DNA of 64,000 bases from Roseomonas sp. (GCA_020249925.1 JADCER010000005.1:558001-622000), one strand, 5' to 3'. Numbered from the stretch's first letter, positions 1 through 8,122 are shown. The notes: a model not told the origin generated them from the letters alone. A program made the numbers and translations.

Positions 1-387
1 ACCCGCCGTGTCGCCCGACAGGCGTTCATCCATCTGGCGCAGGCGCTTGATGGAACCGGTGATGGTCTTCCAATTCGTGAGCATGCCGCCAAGCCAGCGA
101 TGGTTCACATAATACTGGCCGCAGCGCGTCGCGGCTTCCGCCACATAATCGGCAGCGGCCTTCTTGGTGCCAACGAACAGCACGCGGCCACCGCCAGCGA
201 CAGTATCACGCACGGCGCGCAGCGCGCGGTCCATCATCGGTACGGTTTGCTGCAAATCCAGGATATGCACCTGGTTGCGCACGCCGAAGATGTAGGGCGC
301 CATGCGGGGATTCCAGCGGCGCGTATGGTGGCCAAAATGCACCCCGGCTTCGAGCAGGGCACGCAGAGAAACGACGGGCATCGCCAT
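1..387 (-). CDS. rpsB: 30S ribosomal protein S2, N-terminal part (cut by window edge)
   Basis: Small-subunit ribosomal protein S2, a component of the 30S particle. The 129 visible codons read from an ATG at 387 and contain the family's N-terminal hallmarks: [17 protein letters not shown] (about residues 11-27), a [14 protein letters not shown] stretch, [10 protein letters not shown], and the [12 protein letters not shown] segment near residue 98. The C-terminal part lies left of the window. The start is supported by a strong GGAAGGAGAT ribosome-binding site. S2 normally has about 240-260 residues, so roughly half is present. It is preceded by a 169-bp leader that carries an inverted repeat, described separately. 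Confidence 0.97.
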   Translation of the reverse strand, partial: MAMPVVSLRALLEAGVHFGHHTRRWNPRMAPYIFGVRNQVHILDLQQTVPMMDRALRAVRDTVAGGGRVLFVGTKKAAADYVAEAATRCGQYYVNHRWLGGMLTNWKTITGSIKRLRQMDERLSGDTAG

Positions 388-556
388 GAGCGATCTCCTT
401 CCATGTTGGTCCGGTTGAGCCTCCGCGGCGCCTTCCCCGGTGAGGGGGACCGGACCCTGCCTGATCAGGAAGGGTGCGCCGCGTGCGGATTACCCCCGGG
501 CACGGCCCGGAAGCGACGCCTATCTGGCGGAAATAGTGCTTCAGGGCAAGGGGGTG
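388..556 (-). promoter_or_regulatory. rpsB leader with a near-perfect inverted repeat
   Basis: The stretch between the TctC stop and the rpsB start holds no gene. On the minus strand it contains a GGAAGGAGAT ribosome-binding site. At 455-474 there is a 20-bp inverted repeat, centred on CCTGATCAGG with CCCT/AGGG arms and one mismatched pair. A second GC hairpin, CCGGGC-cgt-GCCCGG, lies near 495-510. Autogenous control of rpsB by S2 binding its own leader is known in enterobacteria. Whether this hairpin plays that role here is inference. Confidence 0.35.
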
Positions 557-1531
557 CTATTCCGGCTTGATCCCGGCGCGATCCGCAATGGCGCGGATTT
601 CCGCCCTTTCGCGCCTGAGCCAGGCGGCGAAGCCGGCCGGGTTCTGTTCGGCCTCGGCCACGATCTCAGCACCGAGTTCCGCCTGGCGGGCGCGATAGGC
701 AGGCTCCCGCAACCCCGCCTGCACGGCTGCCGCCAGGGTGGCCACGGCTTCGGGCGGTGCGCCAGCGGCGGTGACCAGCCCGGCCCAGGACCCACCGGTC
801 AGGTTCAGCCCCTGTTCGATAAGGGTCGGGATTTCGGGCGCAATCGGCATCCGCCCGGCTGAGGACATGGCCAGAATGCGCGCCCGCCCCGATTGCCAGA
901 GCGGCAGGATGGTCGAGATTTCCGCCATGACCAGCGGGATATTGCCGGCGATCAGGTCCGGCACGGATTGGCTCGATCCGCGATAGGGCACATGGGTGAG
1001 GCTGATCTCGGCCGCGGCCATGACCTGTTCAATCAGGAAATGCGTCGCACTGCCCTGGCCGGAGGAACCGATGCTGAGGTCACCCGGCTTGGCGCGGGCC
1101 GCGGCCAGAACATCCGCCACCGTGCGGAAGGGGCTATCGGCGCGCACGGAAAGCGTCACGGGGCTGCGGCTGATCATGGCGACCGCCGCGAAATCCCGCT
1201 CGGGATCATAGGGCAGGCGCGCTTGCAGCACGGGCGCATTGGTAAGCGGCCCATTGGAGCCAAGCAATATCGTGTAGCCATCGGGTGCCGCCTTCGCGAC
1301 CGCATCGGCACCGACCACCCCGCCCGCCCCGGCGCGGTTTTCGACAATGACGGGCTGGCGCAGCACGGGGGCCATGCGTTCGCCAATCATGCGCGCCTGA
1401 AAATCCGAGGAGGTGCCGGCAGCGAAAGGCACGATGATGCGCACTGGCCGATCAGGGAAGGCAGCCAGCGCCGGGCGCGGCAGCAGGGCCAGGGCCGGCA
1501 GGGCAAGGGCAGAGCGGCGATTGATCTTCAT
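557..1531 (-). CDS. Bug/TctC-family periplasmic tricarboxylate-type solute receptor
   Basis: A 324-residue extracytoplasmic solute-binding protein of the Bug (TctC) family, which captures small carboxylates in the periplasm. It has a twin-arginine-like or Sec leader (INRRSALALPALALL) with likely cleavage after ALA near residue 24. The classic PDRPVRIIVPFAAG opening follows, then VENRAGAGG near residue 62, the PDGYT motif, and a SSGQGSATH stretch. It is the last gene of the minus-strand run that begins at the MarR gene. No TctA or TctB membrane subunit is nearby, so it is an orphan receptor. The ligand cannot be read from sequence. Confidence 0.9.
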   Translation of the reverse strand: MKINRRSALALPALALLPRPALAAFPDRPVRIIVPFAAGTSSDFQARMIGERMAPVLRQPVIVENRAGAGGVVGADAVAKAAPDGYTILLGSNGPLTNAPVLQARLPYDPERDFAAVAMISRSPVTLSVRADSPFRTVADVLAAARAKPGDLSIGSSGQGSATHFLIEQVMAAAEISLTHVPYRGSSQSVPDLIAGNIPLVMAEISTILPLWQSGRARILAMSSAGRMPIAPEIPTLIEQGLNLTGGSWAGLVTAAGAPPEAVATLAAAVQAGLREPAYRARQAELGAEIVAEAEQNPAGFAAWLRRERAEIRAIADRAGIKPE

Positions 1532-1597
1532 GGGCAGCGTTCCTCAAGGTTTTGGAGGATGCTGCCCGTTTTGCGCCGCGCCGCAAAGCGCAGGTGT

Positions 1598-2407
1598 TTA
1601 GCTCCCAATCTTCAGCGTTGAGGTCAGACCGCGCAGGCAAGCCAGGATGGAAAGCGGCGTGATCTTGCCGGTGCGGGGATTTTCCTCCGATGGGACGTTT
1701 TCAATCGTCATGGTGAGCCGGACGGTAGAGGCCTCCACCCGGATGGTATGCGTATTGCGGGTCACCGCGGGGTCGGCCCAGATTTCAACCATGGTGCGTT
1801 CCGGCCCGATGCCGGCCAAGGCGAGCGCGGCGGCGACATTCACATTGGCGGGAAAGCCCTGCGCCGCGTCAAAGGCATTGCCCTTGAAGACGCGGGTCGC
1901 GCTGGTGATGGCGGCGACATCAATCCTGTTCTTCTCAAGATAGGGGGCGCCGGCCAGGCCGCGGGGGGGCTTGCGGGTTTCGATGGTCACACTCTCGACA
2001 TCACCCTCAGCCGCCGCGCGCACGGCATCCAGGCCAAGCAAGGCGCCGGTTGGCACGATGATGCGCGCCCCCTTGGCCCGCGCCCGTTCCACCAGATGCA
2101 TGCGCGGCAGCAGCGCACCCACCGAAGATGGCACGAAGATGCGCCCGGCTTCGATGGCGGCAGTCGCAATTTCCTCAAACACCGAAGCCGGCGCGGCTTC
2201 CACCACGATATCGCAGGCGGCAAGTTCGGCGTTGGAGACGATGCGTGGCGGGTTTTTGAACCCCGCCACATTCGCGCTGGCCTTGGCGTGATCCCGCGCC
2301 GAAGCGGCGGCGAGCTTCAACCCCGGCACACCCTTATCGAGCGCGCGGGCCAAATGGAGCCCAATCGCGCCCAAGCCTGCAATGCCAACCGTCAAATCCT
2401 GCGCCAT
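1598..2407 (-). CDS. Aspartate dehydrogenase family (DUF108) oxidoreductase
   Basis: A 269-residue NAD(P)-dependent aspartate dehydrogenase family protein. Known members oxidise L-aspartate to iminoaspartate, feeding NAD synthesis or amino-acid catabolism. The N-terminal Rossmann motif GIAGLGAIG is clear. VEAAP, a PSSVGALL stretch, PTGALLGLDA and the FPANVNVAAALALAGIG segment are typical of the family. An upstream in-frame ATG at 2419 would add four residues, but GGAGG lies correctly spaced in front of the ATG at 2407, so that start is preferred. It lies downstream of the redoxin gene and 66 bp upstream of a TctC receptor on the same strand, which hints at carboxylate or amino-acid use. Confidence 0.82.
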   Translation of the reverse strand: MAQDLTVGIAGLGAIGLHLARALDKGVPGLKLAAASARDHAKASANVAGFKNPPRIVSNAELAACDIVVEAAPASVFEEIATAAIEAGRIFVPSSVGALLPRMHLVERARAKGARIIVPTGALLGLDAVRAAAEGDVESVTIETRKPPRGLAGAPYLEKNRIDVAAITSATRVFKGNAFDAAQGFPANVNVAAALALAGIGPERTMVEIWADPAVTRNTHTIRVEASTVRLTMTIENVPSEENPRTGKITPLSILACLRGLTSTLKIGS

Positions 2408-2455
2408 GAAAGCCTCCATCCGTCCACGGCTCGTCTAGGACAAAATGGCGCCGCG

Positions 2456-2995
2456 TCAAACGGGGGCCGGGGCTTGGCAGGCGCCTTCTGAGCATCCCGC
2501 ATCGGAGGATGAGGTTGCATCCGACCTCGGCGCCTCTGCGGCCAGCGTTCCGAGCAGCACGCCCAAGGCCAAGTCATCAACCTGCCCAAAGGCGTGTTCA
2601 ACGATGCGGCCTGCTCGGTCGATGATGATGGTCGTCGGCGTGCCGCGCATATTGAAGCGCCGCATCGTCACCGGGATCGCCTCATGCTCGTCTGGCTGAT
2701 CAACGCCTATGGGAAAGGTCAGCCGATATTCATGGATGAAGGCTTCAAGCGAAACCGGCGTCATTGCGGCGTGATGCTCGAAAACCGTGTGGAGCCCGAT
2801 CACAACGACATCGGGGCGATCCCTGAAAAGACAATGCAGACGTTCGGTCTGCGGCAAGGCATGCGCGACACAGCCCGGACAAAGCATTTGGAACGCATGA
2901 AGGACAATGATCTTGCCGCCTAGGCCAGCCAAGGATAGCGGGCGCGCGGTATTGAACCAGCGGGTGACGGCGAGTTCGGGTGCGAGGGTAGTCAT
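2456..2995 (-). CDS. Thioredoxin-fold redoxin (AhpC/TSA or TlpA type) with CPGC motif
   Basis: A 179-residue thioredoxin-fold protein. The redox motif CPGC sits in FQMLCPGCVAHALPQ (about residues 36-50). It is followed by VVVIGLHTVFE and a cis-proline region, GTPTTIIIDRAGRI, the normal layout of a redoxin or thiol-disulfide oxidoreductase. There is no signal peptide, so it is probably cytoplasmic. The C-terminal tail carries another Cys (GCSEGAC). It follows an AhpD-like gene in the same run, so a role in peroxide or thiol stress under the MarR regulator is likely. The exact substrate is unknown. Confidence 0.8.
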   Translation of the reverse strand: MTTLAPELAVTRWFNTARPLSLAGLGGKIIVLHAFQMLCPGCVAHALPQTERLHCLFRDRPDVVVIGLHTVFEHHAAMTPVSLEAFIHEYRLTFPIGVDQPDEHEAIPVTMRRFNMRGTPTTIIIDRAGRIVEHAFGQVDDLALGVLLGTLAAEAPRSDATSSSDAGCSEGACQAPAPV

Positions 2996-3058
2996 GTCGG
3001 TCTCCGAATGCAGGCTTGTCGAGGGGCGGTCATGGCTAAGCCACGACCGCCCGCCCGA

Positions 3059-3604
3059 TCAGGCGCTGCGGCTAAGCTTCACTGCGGGGAAATCCACCGG
3101 AACGTCGAAGGCGACGTTCACGTAATTCGTGAACAGGTTGAGAGCGATATGGGCCAGGATTTCGACAATGGCACCATCATCGAACCCGGCTGCGCGCAGC
3201 GCCTGCACATTGGCTGCGGTCACCGCTGCACGGTTCTCAACAACATTGATCGCGAAGGCGAGCGCGGCTCTCGTCTTTGGATCGGTCGAGCGGCCGGTCT
3301 GCGCCTCAGTCATTTCGGCCGCGCTGGCGCCGGCCTTCTGGCCAAGCACCGTATGGGCCGCGAGGCAGTAGTTGCAGTCATTACGATCGGCTACCGCAAC
3401 GGCGATCTGCTCGCCAAGCTTCGCGCCAATCGTCCCGGCGCCGAGCGCGCCGAAGGACCCCCACATGCTTTGCAGCGCGGCGGGTGAATTCGCAACCGCC
3501 TTGAACATGTTCGGGACCATGCCGAAGGCGCCTTGTATCTGATCCAGCGCCGGCCCGGAGCCCGCGGGGGCTGAGGCTTTGTCAACAAGCTTCACACGTG
3601 CCAT
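3059..3604 (-). CDS. Carboxymuconolactone decarboxylase / AhpD-like protein
   Basis: A 181-residue AhpD/CMD-family protein, members of which act as alkylhydroperoxidases. The signature DCNYCLAAHTVLG carries a CxxC pair followed by His, the peroxidase-type active site. The start at 3604 (MARVKL) is supported by AGAAGGAGA upstream; the frame stays open further upstream, but those codons lack a binding site. It is preceded by a secreted protein gene and followed by a CPGC redoxin, consistent with a redox operon controlled by the MarR gene at 4438-5112. Confidence 0.88.
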   Translation of the reverse strand: MARVKLVDKASAPAGSGPALDQIQGAFGMVPNMFKAVANSPAALQSMWGSFGALGAGTIGAKLGEQIAVAVADRNDCNYCLAAHTVLGQKAGASAAEMTEAQTGRSTDPKTRAALAFAINVVENRAAVTAANVQALRAAGFDDGAIVEILAHIALNLFTNYVNVAFDVPVDFPAVKLSRSA

Positions 3605-3692
3605 AAGAAATCTCCTTCTCTGTTGCTCGGAGGGGAATGAACGGGCGGTCCGGCGATGGCAGTCGCCGGGCCGCTTTTTTCTCAACGCGCCT

Positions 3693-4421
3693 TCAGCGCG
3701 CCGGAACCACGCGGCCGGGCAGGCTCAGATTGCCCGAAGCGACCTTGAAGACGTTCTCAACGCATAGAAGCGGCGCATGCAGATTGGCATTGACCTTGAG
3801 GCCTGCTGTCACGCCATCGAAGCGCGCTGTCGCCAATGCGCCGATCTCGGCGAGTGGCACCTGCACTTCGACCGCATCACCCATGAAATCAGTCTTGAAG
3901 TCCGGGCTGTCGATCAGGATCGGCGCGCCTGGCCAGTCCGGCGGCAGCCTTGGTGAGGTTCCCGCCGGGATGTCCTTGACCTTCAAGCCGCCGGGACAGG
4001 CAGTGTCCTCATTCAGGATGACCCAATGCGCATGCCAGCGGTCACGGTTGGTCGCGCTTGATGCCCGCTTCGATGCATCGTCGAAATCCGGATGGAAGGT
4101 CGCTGCCAGTGCAACGATCCCCTGATCCCTTTCGAAGCCGATATCGGCCGAGTTGAGCGAAGTCGGCCAGACATAGGCGAAGACTTGCGACCCCTCGAAC
4201 TTGCCTGTGGCGGCCGGCCGAGCACTTCCGGCTTCCCCGCGCACACGCGTGCGGAAGGTTGCTACGCCATTCGCCGTGGTGATCCTGGTTTCGATGATGT
4301 CGAAGGAAGCGTTCACCGCCTGGTTCGGGTCGGGCCTGATTTCATTCGCGCATGCGGCTGTGCCAAGGCAAAGCAAGGCTGTTGCTGCAAGGCCAAGGCC
4401 TCGCAGGTTCCTGGTGCTCAT
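3693..4421 (-). CDS. Secreted protein of unknown function
   Basis: A 242-residue protein I do not recognise. It has a clear N-terminal signal sequence (RNLRGLGLAATALLCLGTAACA). The TAAC at its end could be a weak lipobox, otherwise ACA would be a signal-peptidase I site. The mature part is rich in beta-type sequence and contains two widely spaced Cys, ACPGGLK and LLCVENV. It has no transmembrane segment after the leader. The start at 4421 is preceded by AGAGAGGAAC. It lies 16 bp downstream of the MarR gene and upstream of an AhpD-like gene, so it is probably co-regulated with them. Confidence 0.75.
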   Translation of the reverse strand: MSTRNLRGLGLAATALLCLGTAACANEIRPDPNQAVNASFDIIETRITTANGVATFRTRVRGEAGSARPAATGKFEGSQVFAYVWPTSLNSADIGFERDQGIVALAATFHPDFDDASKRASSATNRDRWHAHWVILNEDTACPGGLKVKDIPAGTSPRLPPDWPGAPILIDSPDFKTDFMGDAVEVQVPLAEIGALATARFDGVTAGLKVNANLHAPLLCVENVFKVASGNLSLPGRVVPAR

Positions 4422-4437
4422 GTTGAAGGGTTCCTCT

Positions 4438-5112
4438 CTAGGTGTCTTGGGTTGCTCGGAAGGGCGGCCTTCCCGTGTCGAAAACCATCCAGTTGGCAGA
4501 CTGGATGGACGGGTCGGCCGCTTCATGCTCGCCGCAGTCGAGCCGGAGATCCCGGTCGCCGATTGCGGCGTTCACGAAGGCGCAATGATGGGGCTGGGCC
4601 GCGCCTGGATAGGCGTTCGGCCGAAAATGGCGGCAGCTGACGCATATGCGTTGTTCGGGAATGGCGCCTGCCAGTTGAAGGGAGCGGATGATCCGTATTT
4701 GAGACAGCAGCAGATCAGCCTGTTGGTCGGGTGAGAGCATGGCCAGCGCCGTGGTCACCTGTGATTTGGACTGCGCAAGCGCGCGCCCAACTTTTCGGCC
4801 CTCATCCGTCAAAATCACGCGCATGGCGCGTGCGTCGGCGGGGTCTGGTGCGCGCGCAACAAGGCCCTTTCGTTCCAGCGCGGCGAGCGTATCGGCGATG
4901 GTTGGCGGCGATACGGCCAGATGAGCGGCGATTTCCTTGGCGCGTAGGCCACCCGCCCGTTCCGCCAGCAAGGCCAAGGCCTGCGCCTGTGTCGGGTTGA
5001 GACCCGCCTTGCCTGAGGCCATCCAGAGGTCAGACCGCAGGACGAGTGCGATTCTCTCGAACCCCTCGCGCAGGCGCGCCGTGATGGAATCGGGTGTTTC
5101 GGCTTTGCTCAT
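4438..5112 (-). CDS. MarR-family transcriptional regulator with C-terminal four-cysteine extension
   Basis: A 224-residue winged-helix regulator. Residues 1-145 form the MarR domain, with a recognition helix near LAVSPPTIADTLAALERKGLV and the wing DPADARAMRVILTDEG. An extra 75-residue tail carries Cys157, Cys160, Cys177 and Cys193, plus His161, His175, His176 and His196. The spacing suggests a metal, Fe-S or thiol-switch site. It heads the run of secreted protein, AhpD-like protein and redoxin. A promoter and palindrome directly upstream (5119-5147) suggest autoregulation. The redox-sensor role is inference from the cysteines and neighbours. Confidence 0.88.
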   Translation of the reverse strand: MSKAETPDSITARLREGFERIALVLRSDLWMASGKAGLNPTQAQALALLAERAGGLRAKEIAAHLAVSPPTIADTLAALERKGLVARAPDPADARAMRVILTDEGRKVGRALAQSKSQVTTALAMLSPDQQADLLLSQIRIIRSLQLAGAIPEQRICVSCRHFRPNAYPGAAQPHHCAFVNAAIGDRDLRLDCGEHEAADPSIQSANWMVFDTGRPPFRATQDT

Positions 5113-5118
5113 GACATA

Positions 5119-5147
5119 TGAATAGGAGTCCTAATTATTATTGTCAA
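5119..5147 (-). promoter_or_regulatory. Leaderless-type promoter overlapping a palindromic operator
   Basis: Read on the minus strand, TTGACA (5142-5147) is separated by exactly 17 bp from TATTCA (5119-5124). Seven bases downstream of the -10 box is position 5112, the A of the MarR start codon, so the transcript would be leaderless. The spacer and the -10 edge are filled by the perfect 11-bp palindrome TAGGAGTCCTA (5123-5133), the kind of site MarR dimers bind. A bound repressor there would block polymerase. Confidence 0.6.
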
Positions 5148-5207
5148 GCCAAATTTCGCCGCCGCAAAGCGCGTCAGCGAAGCTGGTGCGTGATGCGCCC
5201 GATGCTC

Positions 5208-5993
5208 TCAGACCACCGGGCTCTTGCCGCCATCCACATTGATCGCGGTGCCGCTGATGAAGCCGCCCTGTTCGCTCGCCAGCAGCAGCGCCAGCGCAGC
5301 AAATTCCTCGGCCTTGCCGATGCGCCCGAGCGGCACGGCCTTGCCCTGTTCGGCCTTCCACTCATCCCAGGAGATGTTGCGCTGTTCGGCGGCATGCCGA
5401 CGGACCCATTGGTCGCTTTCGATAATGCCGACCAGCATGGCATTCACCAGCACATTATAGGGGGCGAATTCGCTCGCCATCGCCTTGGTCAGCGCCATGC
5501 CGGCGGCACGCGAGACTGACGTCGGCGTGGACCCCGCCAAGGGGGCCTTGGCGCCGATATTCAGCACATTGATGATGCGCCCCCATTTGCGGTCCCGCAT
5601 GGCGGGCAGGGCAAGCCGGCAAAGCCGGATGGCGGCGAAAAGCTTCAGGTCCAGATCATCCTGCCAAAGCGCGTCCGATACCTCGAGGAACCCGCCACGT
5701 TGCGACGTGCCGGCATTATTGATCAGGATATCCACCTGACCGAGCCCCTTTACCGCTGCCGCATAGGCAGCTTCGCAGCCCTCAGCCGTGCGGATATCGG
5801 CGGCAATGGCGGCAACCTTGGCGCTGGGCGCGGCGGCGCGGATTTCGGCCTCCGCCTTGGCCAGGCTTTCCGCCCCGCGCGCGACGATCGCGACATGCCC
5901 GCCCGATTCAGCGAACATCTTGGCCATGGCAAGCCCAAGGCCCTTTGAGCCGCCGGTGATAAGCGCGGCGCGCCCGTTCAAGGTGATATTCAT
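5208..5993 (-). CDS. Short-chain dehydrogenase/reductase fold protein lacking the YxxxK active site
   Basis: A 261-residue SDR-fold protein. The cofactor motif TGGSKGLG (residues 13-20) and the NNAG motif (92-95) are intact. The catalytic segment reads TPTSVSRAAG: Thr158 replaces the Tyr and Arg162 replaces the Lys of the normal YxxxK, and the usual Ser is replaced in INVLNIG. It therefore either uses different chemistry or is a non-catalytic binding protein. The start at 5993 follows GGGGGAGCG. The tRNA-His gene lies directly upstream on the same strand. The replacement was read directly from codons at about 5506-5522. Confidence 0.85.
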   Translation of the reverse strand: MNITLNGRAALITGGSKGLGLAMAKMFAESGGHVAIVARGAESLAKAEAEIRAAAPSAKVAAIAADIRTAEGCEAAYAAAVKGLGQVDILINNAGTSQRGGFLEVSDALWQDDLDLKLFAAIRLCRLALPAMRDRKWGRIINVLNIGAKAPLAGSTPTSVSRAAGMALTKAMASEFAPYNVLVNAMLVGIIESDQWVRRHAAEQRNISWDEWKAEQGKAVPLGRIGKAEEFAALALLLASEQGGFISGTAINVDGGKSPVV

Positions 5994-6067
5994 GGATCGC
6001 TCCCCCAATGAAGGCGCGCATCCTGCCGCAACTGGGGCAAGACGCAAACCGGAAGGGAGGGGAAAGC

Positions 6068-6144
6068 TGGGGCGACCAACGGGACTCGAACCCGTGACAT
6101 CCAAGACCACAACCTGGCGCTCTACCAACTGAGCTATGGCCGCC
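6068..6144 (-). tRNA. tRNA-His (anticodon GTG)
   Basis: The minus strand folds as a complete tRNA. The acceptor stem GCGGCCA pairs with TGGTCGC. The D arm is TAGCTCAGTTGGTAGAGC, the anticodon loop TTGTGGT carries GTG, and the T arm is ACGGG-TTCGAGT-CCCGT. It has the extra 5' G (position -1) and a C discriminator that are the identity elements of tRNA-His. The CCA tail is encoded (6068-6070). It lies between the SDR gene and the divergently oriented MFS gene. Confidence 0.97.
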
Positions 6145-6237
6145 ACCAACGGGGCTGAGATAGGCCCGGGCGCGGGGCGCCGTCAACCGCGAAGCCTTGG
6201 GTTGCGCGGGGGCGGCGCGAAATGTCACTATGGGTCA

Positions 6238-7464
6238 ATGTCTTCCGCCAACCCCGCCCGTTCCTTGGCCCTTCCCATTGCGCTGGTCATTACATGCGCG
6301 GTCTGCGGCGCCATGCTCGCCACGGGGTTGCGCCAATCCTTTGGCCTGTTCCTGGCACCCATGACCGCCGAACATGGCTGGGCCGCGCGAGACTTTGCCT
6401 TTGCCATCGGCCTGCAGGTGCTGATCAATGGGCTGAGCCAGCCCTTCATGGGCCAGCTTGCGGATCGCTTCGGTGGCCGGCGCGTGGTGATGGGCGGCGC
6501 GGTGCTGTACTGTATCGGCATATTGGGCATGGCGCTGTCGGATTCTGTGCTGCCCTTCACCTTCTTTGCCGGCTTCATCATGGGCATGGCGGTCTCGGCC
6601 GCGGGCATGCCGACCATTATCGCGAGCCTCACGCGCATGTTGCCGCCGGAAATGCGCGGGCGCGCGACCGGGCTTGGCACGGCGGGCTCCTCGGCCGGGC
6701 AGTTTCTGGTGGTGCCGCTGGCGGGCTTCGCCATTCAGGGCTTTGGCTGGCAGGGCGCGCTTTTCGCCATGGCGATTGCGACGCTGTTTATGATCCCGCT
6801 TGCCTTGCCGCTGGCCGATAAGCAGCCAGCGCCCGCGCCGGGTGTGGCAGCGGATAATGAAACCGCACGTTCCGCCATGGGCCGCGCTTTGCGTGACCCG
6901 AGCTTTTGGTATCTGTCTTCCGGCAATTTTGTTTGCGGGCTGCATGTATCCTTCCTGACCGTGCATCTGCCGGGCTTTGTGCATAGCTGCGGCTTGCCGC
7001 TTTATGTCGGTGCTGGCGCCATTTCCATGATCGGGCTGTTCAACATTATCGGTTCGCTCGCAGCGGGTGAGCTTTCACAACGCTGGAAGCGGCGCGAATT
7101 GCTGGTGGGGATTTTCGCCGCGCGCGCGGTGCTGATGACAGTGTTCTTGCTGGCCGAAAAAACCGCGCTGAATGTGATGATCTTCTCGGCCCTCATGGGT
7201 CTGCTCTGGCTTTCCACCGTGCCGCCAAGCCTTGCCCTTTGCGCGCGTAATTGGGGCTTGCGGTGGCTGGCGACAATTTTCGGCATGGTCTTTGTCAGCC
7301 ATCAGATTGGCGGCTTCACCGGGGCCTTCCTGGGCGGGATTATTTTTGACCGCACCGGTTCTTATGATCTGATGTGGGTGATTGGCATTCTGGCCGCGGT
7401 CTTCGCCGCTGTGATCCATATTCCCGTGCGTGACGGCCCGCGCGCCCAGCCCGCGACGGCCTGA
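6238..7464 (+). CDS. MFS transporter
   Basis: A 408-residue major facilitator superfamily permease with about 12 hydrophobic segments. The conserved loop 2-3 motif appears as GQLADRFGGRRVV near residue 72. A matching pattern in the second half, GELSQRWKRRELL, marks the C-terminal six-helix bundle. It resembles the group of MFS permeases annotated as monocarboxylate or oxalate/formate-type exporters. The start at 6238 (MSSANPARS) lacks a strong ribosome-binding site. It is followed 21 bp later by a racemase-like gene in the same direction, likely an operon. The substrate is not predictable. Confidence 0.85.
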   Translation: MSSANPARSLALPIALVITCAVCGAMLATGLRQSFGLFLAPMTAEHGWAARDFAFAIGLQVLINGLSQPFMGQLADRFGGRRVVMGGAVLYCIGILGMALSDSVLPFTFFAGFIMGMAVSAAGMPTIIASLTRMLPPEMRGRATGLGTAGSSAGQFLVVPLAGFAIQGFGWQGALFAMAIATLFMIPLALPLADKQPAPAPGVAADNETARSAMGRALRDPSFWYLSSGNFVCGLHVSFLTVHLPGFVHSCGLPLYVGAGAISMIGLFNIIGSLAAGELSQRWKRRELLVGIFAARAVLMTVFLLAEKTALNVMIFSALMGLLWLSTVPPSLALCARNWGLRWLATIFGMVFVSHQIGGFTGAFLGGIIFDRTGSYDLMWVIGILAAVFAAVIHIPVRDGPRAQPATA

Positions 7465-7485
7465 TTTTCCTCGAGAGGGTTTTCC

Positions 7486-8115
7486 ATGCGCCTTGCCCTG
7501 ATCCATGCGCTGCGCCATTCGCCGCCGCCGATTGAAGCCGCCTTCGCGCGGCTTTGGCCCGGCCAAACGCTGATGAATTTATTGGATGACAGCCTTTCCG
7601 CCGATCTGGCGCGTGAAGGCAAGCTCACGCCGCGCATGACAGAACGGTTCTTGACCCTGGCACGCTATGCCGCTGGCACCGGGGCGGATGGCATTCTGTT
7701 CACCTGTTCTGCCTTCGGCCCCTGCATTGAAGCCTGCGCGCGTGATCTGGCGCCGATGCCGGTGCTGAAACCGAATGAGGCGATGATCGAAGAAGCCATT
7801 ACCAAGGGCAAGCGCATCGGGCTTTTGGTGACTTTCGCCGGCACGATCCCTTCCATGATCCCGGAATTCCCGCCGGGCATTACCGTGGTGCCGAAACTCG
7901 CCGAAGGTGCGCTCGCTGCCCTGGATGCGGGTGATGTGGCAACGCATGACCGGCTGGCCGCCGAAGCGGCGCGCGATTTGGCAGATTGTGATGCCATCGC
8001 GCTTGGCCAATTCAGCCTGGCGCGCGCCAAGTCTTTGGTAGAACAAGCCACTGGCAAGCCCGTGCTGACCACGCCCGATAGTGCGGTGTTGAAGCTGAAG
8101 CGGTTGCTTCAATAA
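7486..8115 (+). CDS. Asp/Glu racemase superfamily protein with one active-site cysteine
   Basis: A 209-residue protein of the aspartate/glutamate racemase fold, which includes racemases, maleate isomerase and arylmalonate decarboxylase. The first catalytic Cys is visible as Cys74 in FTCSAFGP. The second half, where a racemase has LGCT, reads ALGQFSLA, with Gln175 in place of Cys. A two-base racemisation is therefore unlikely, and a decarboxylase or isomerase is possible. It is preceded by GAGAGGG and follows an MFS transporter. Its 3' end converges with the histidine kinase gene, leaving 7 bp. Confidence 0.75.
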   Translation: MRLALIHALRHSPPPIEAAFARLWPGQTLMNLLDDSLSADLAREGKLTPRMTERFLTLARYAAGTGADGILFTCSAFGPCIEACARDLAPMPVLKPNEAMIEEAITKGKRIGLLVTFAGTIPSMIPEFPPGITVVPKLAEGALAALDAGDVATHDRLAAEAARDLADCDAIALGQFSLARAKSLVEQATGKPVLTTPDSAVLKLKRLLQ

Positions 8116-8122
8116 ACGCGCA

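Noticed and set aside
893..1621. Long plus-strand open frame opposite the TctC receptor
   Set aside because: Antisense shadow of a high-GC gene; its sequence is rich in Arg, His and Gly with no family features, while the minus-strand frame is a clear Bug receptor.
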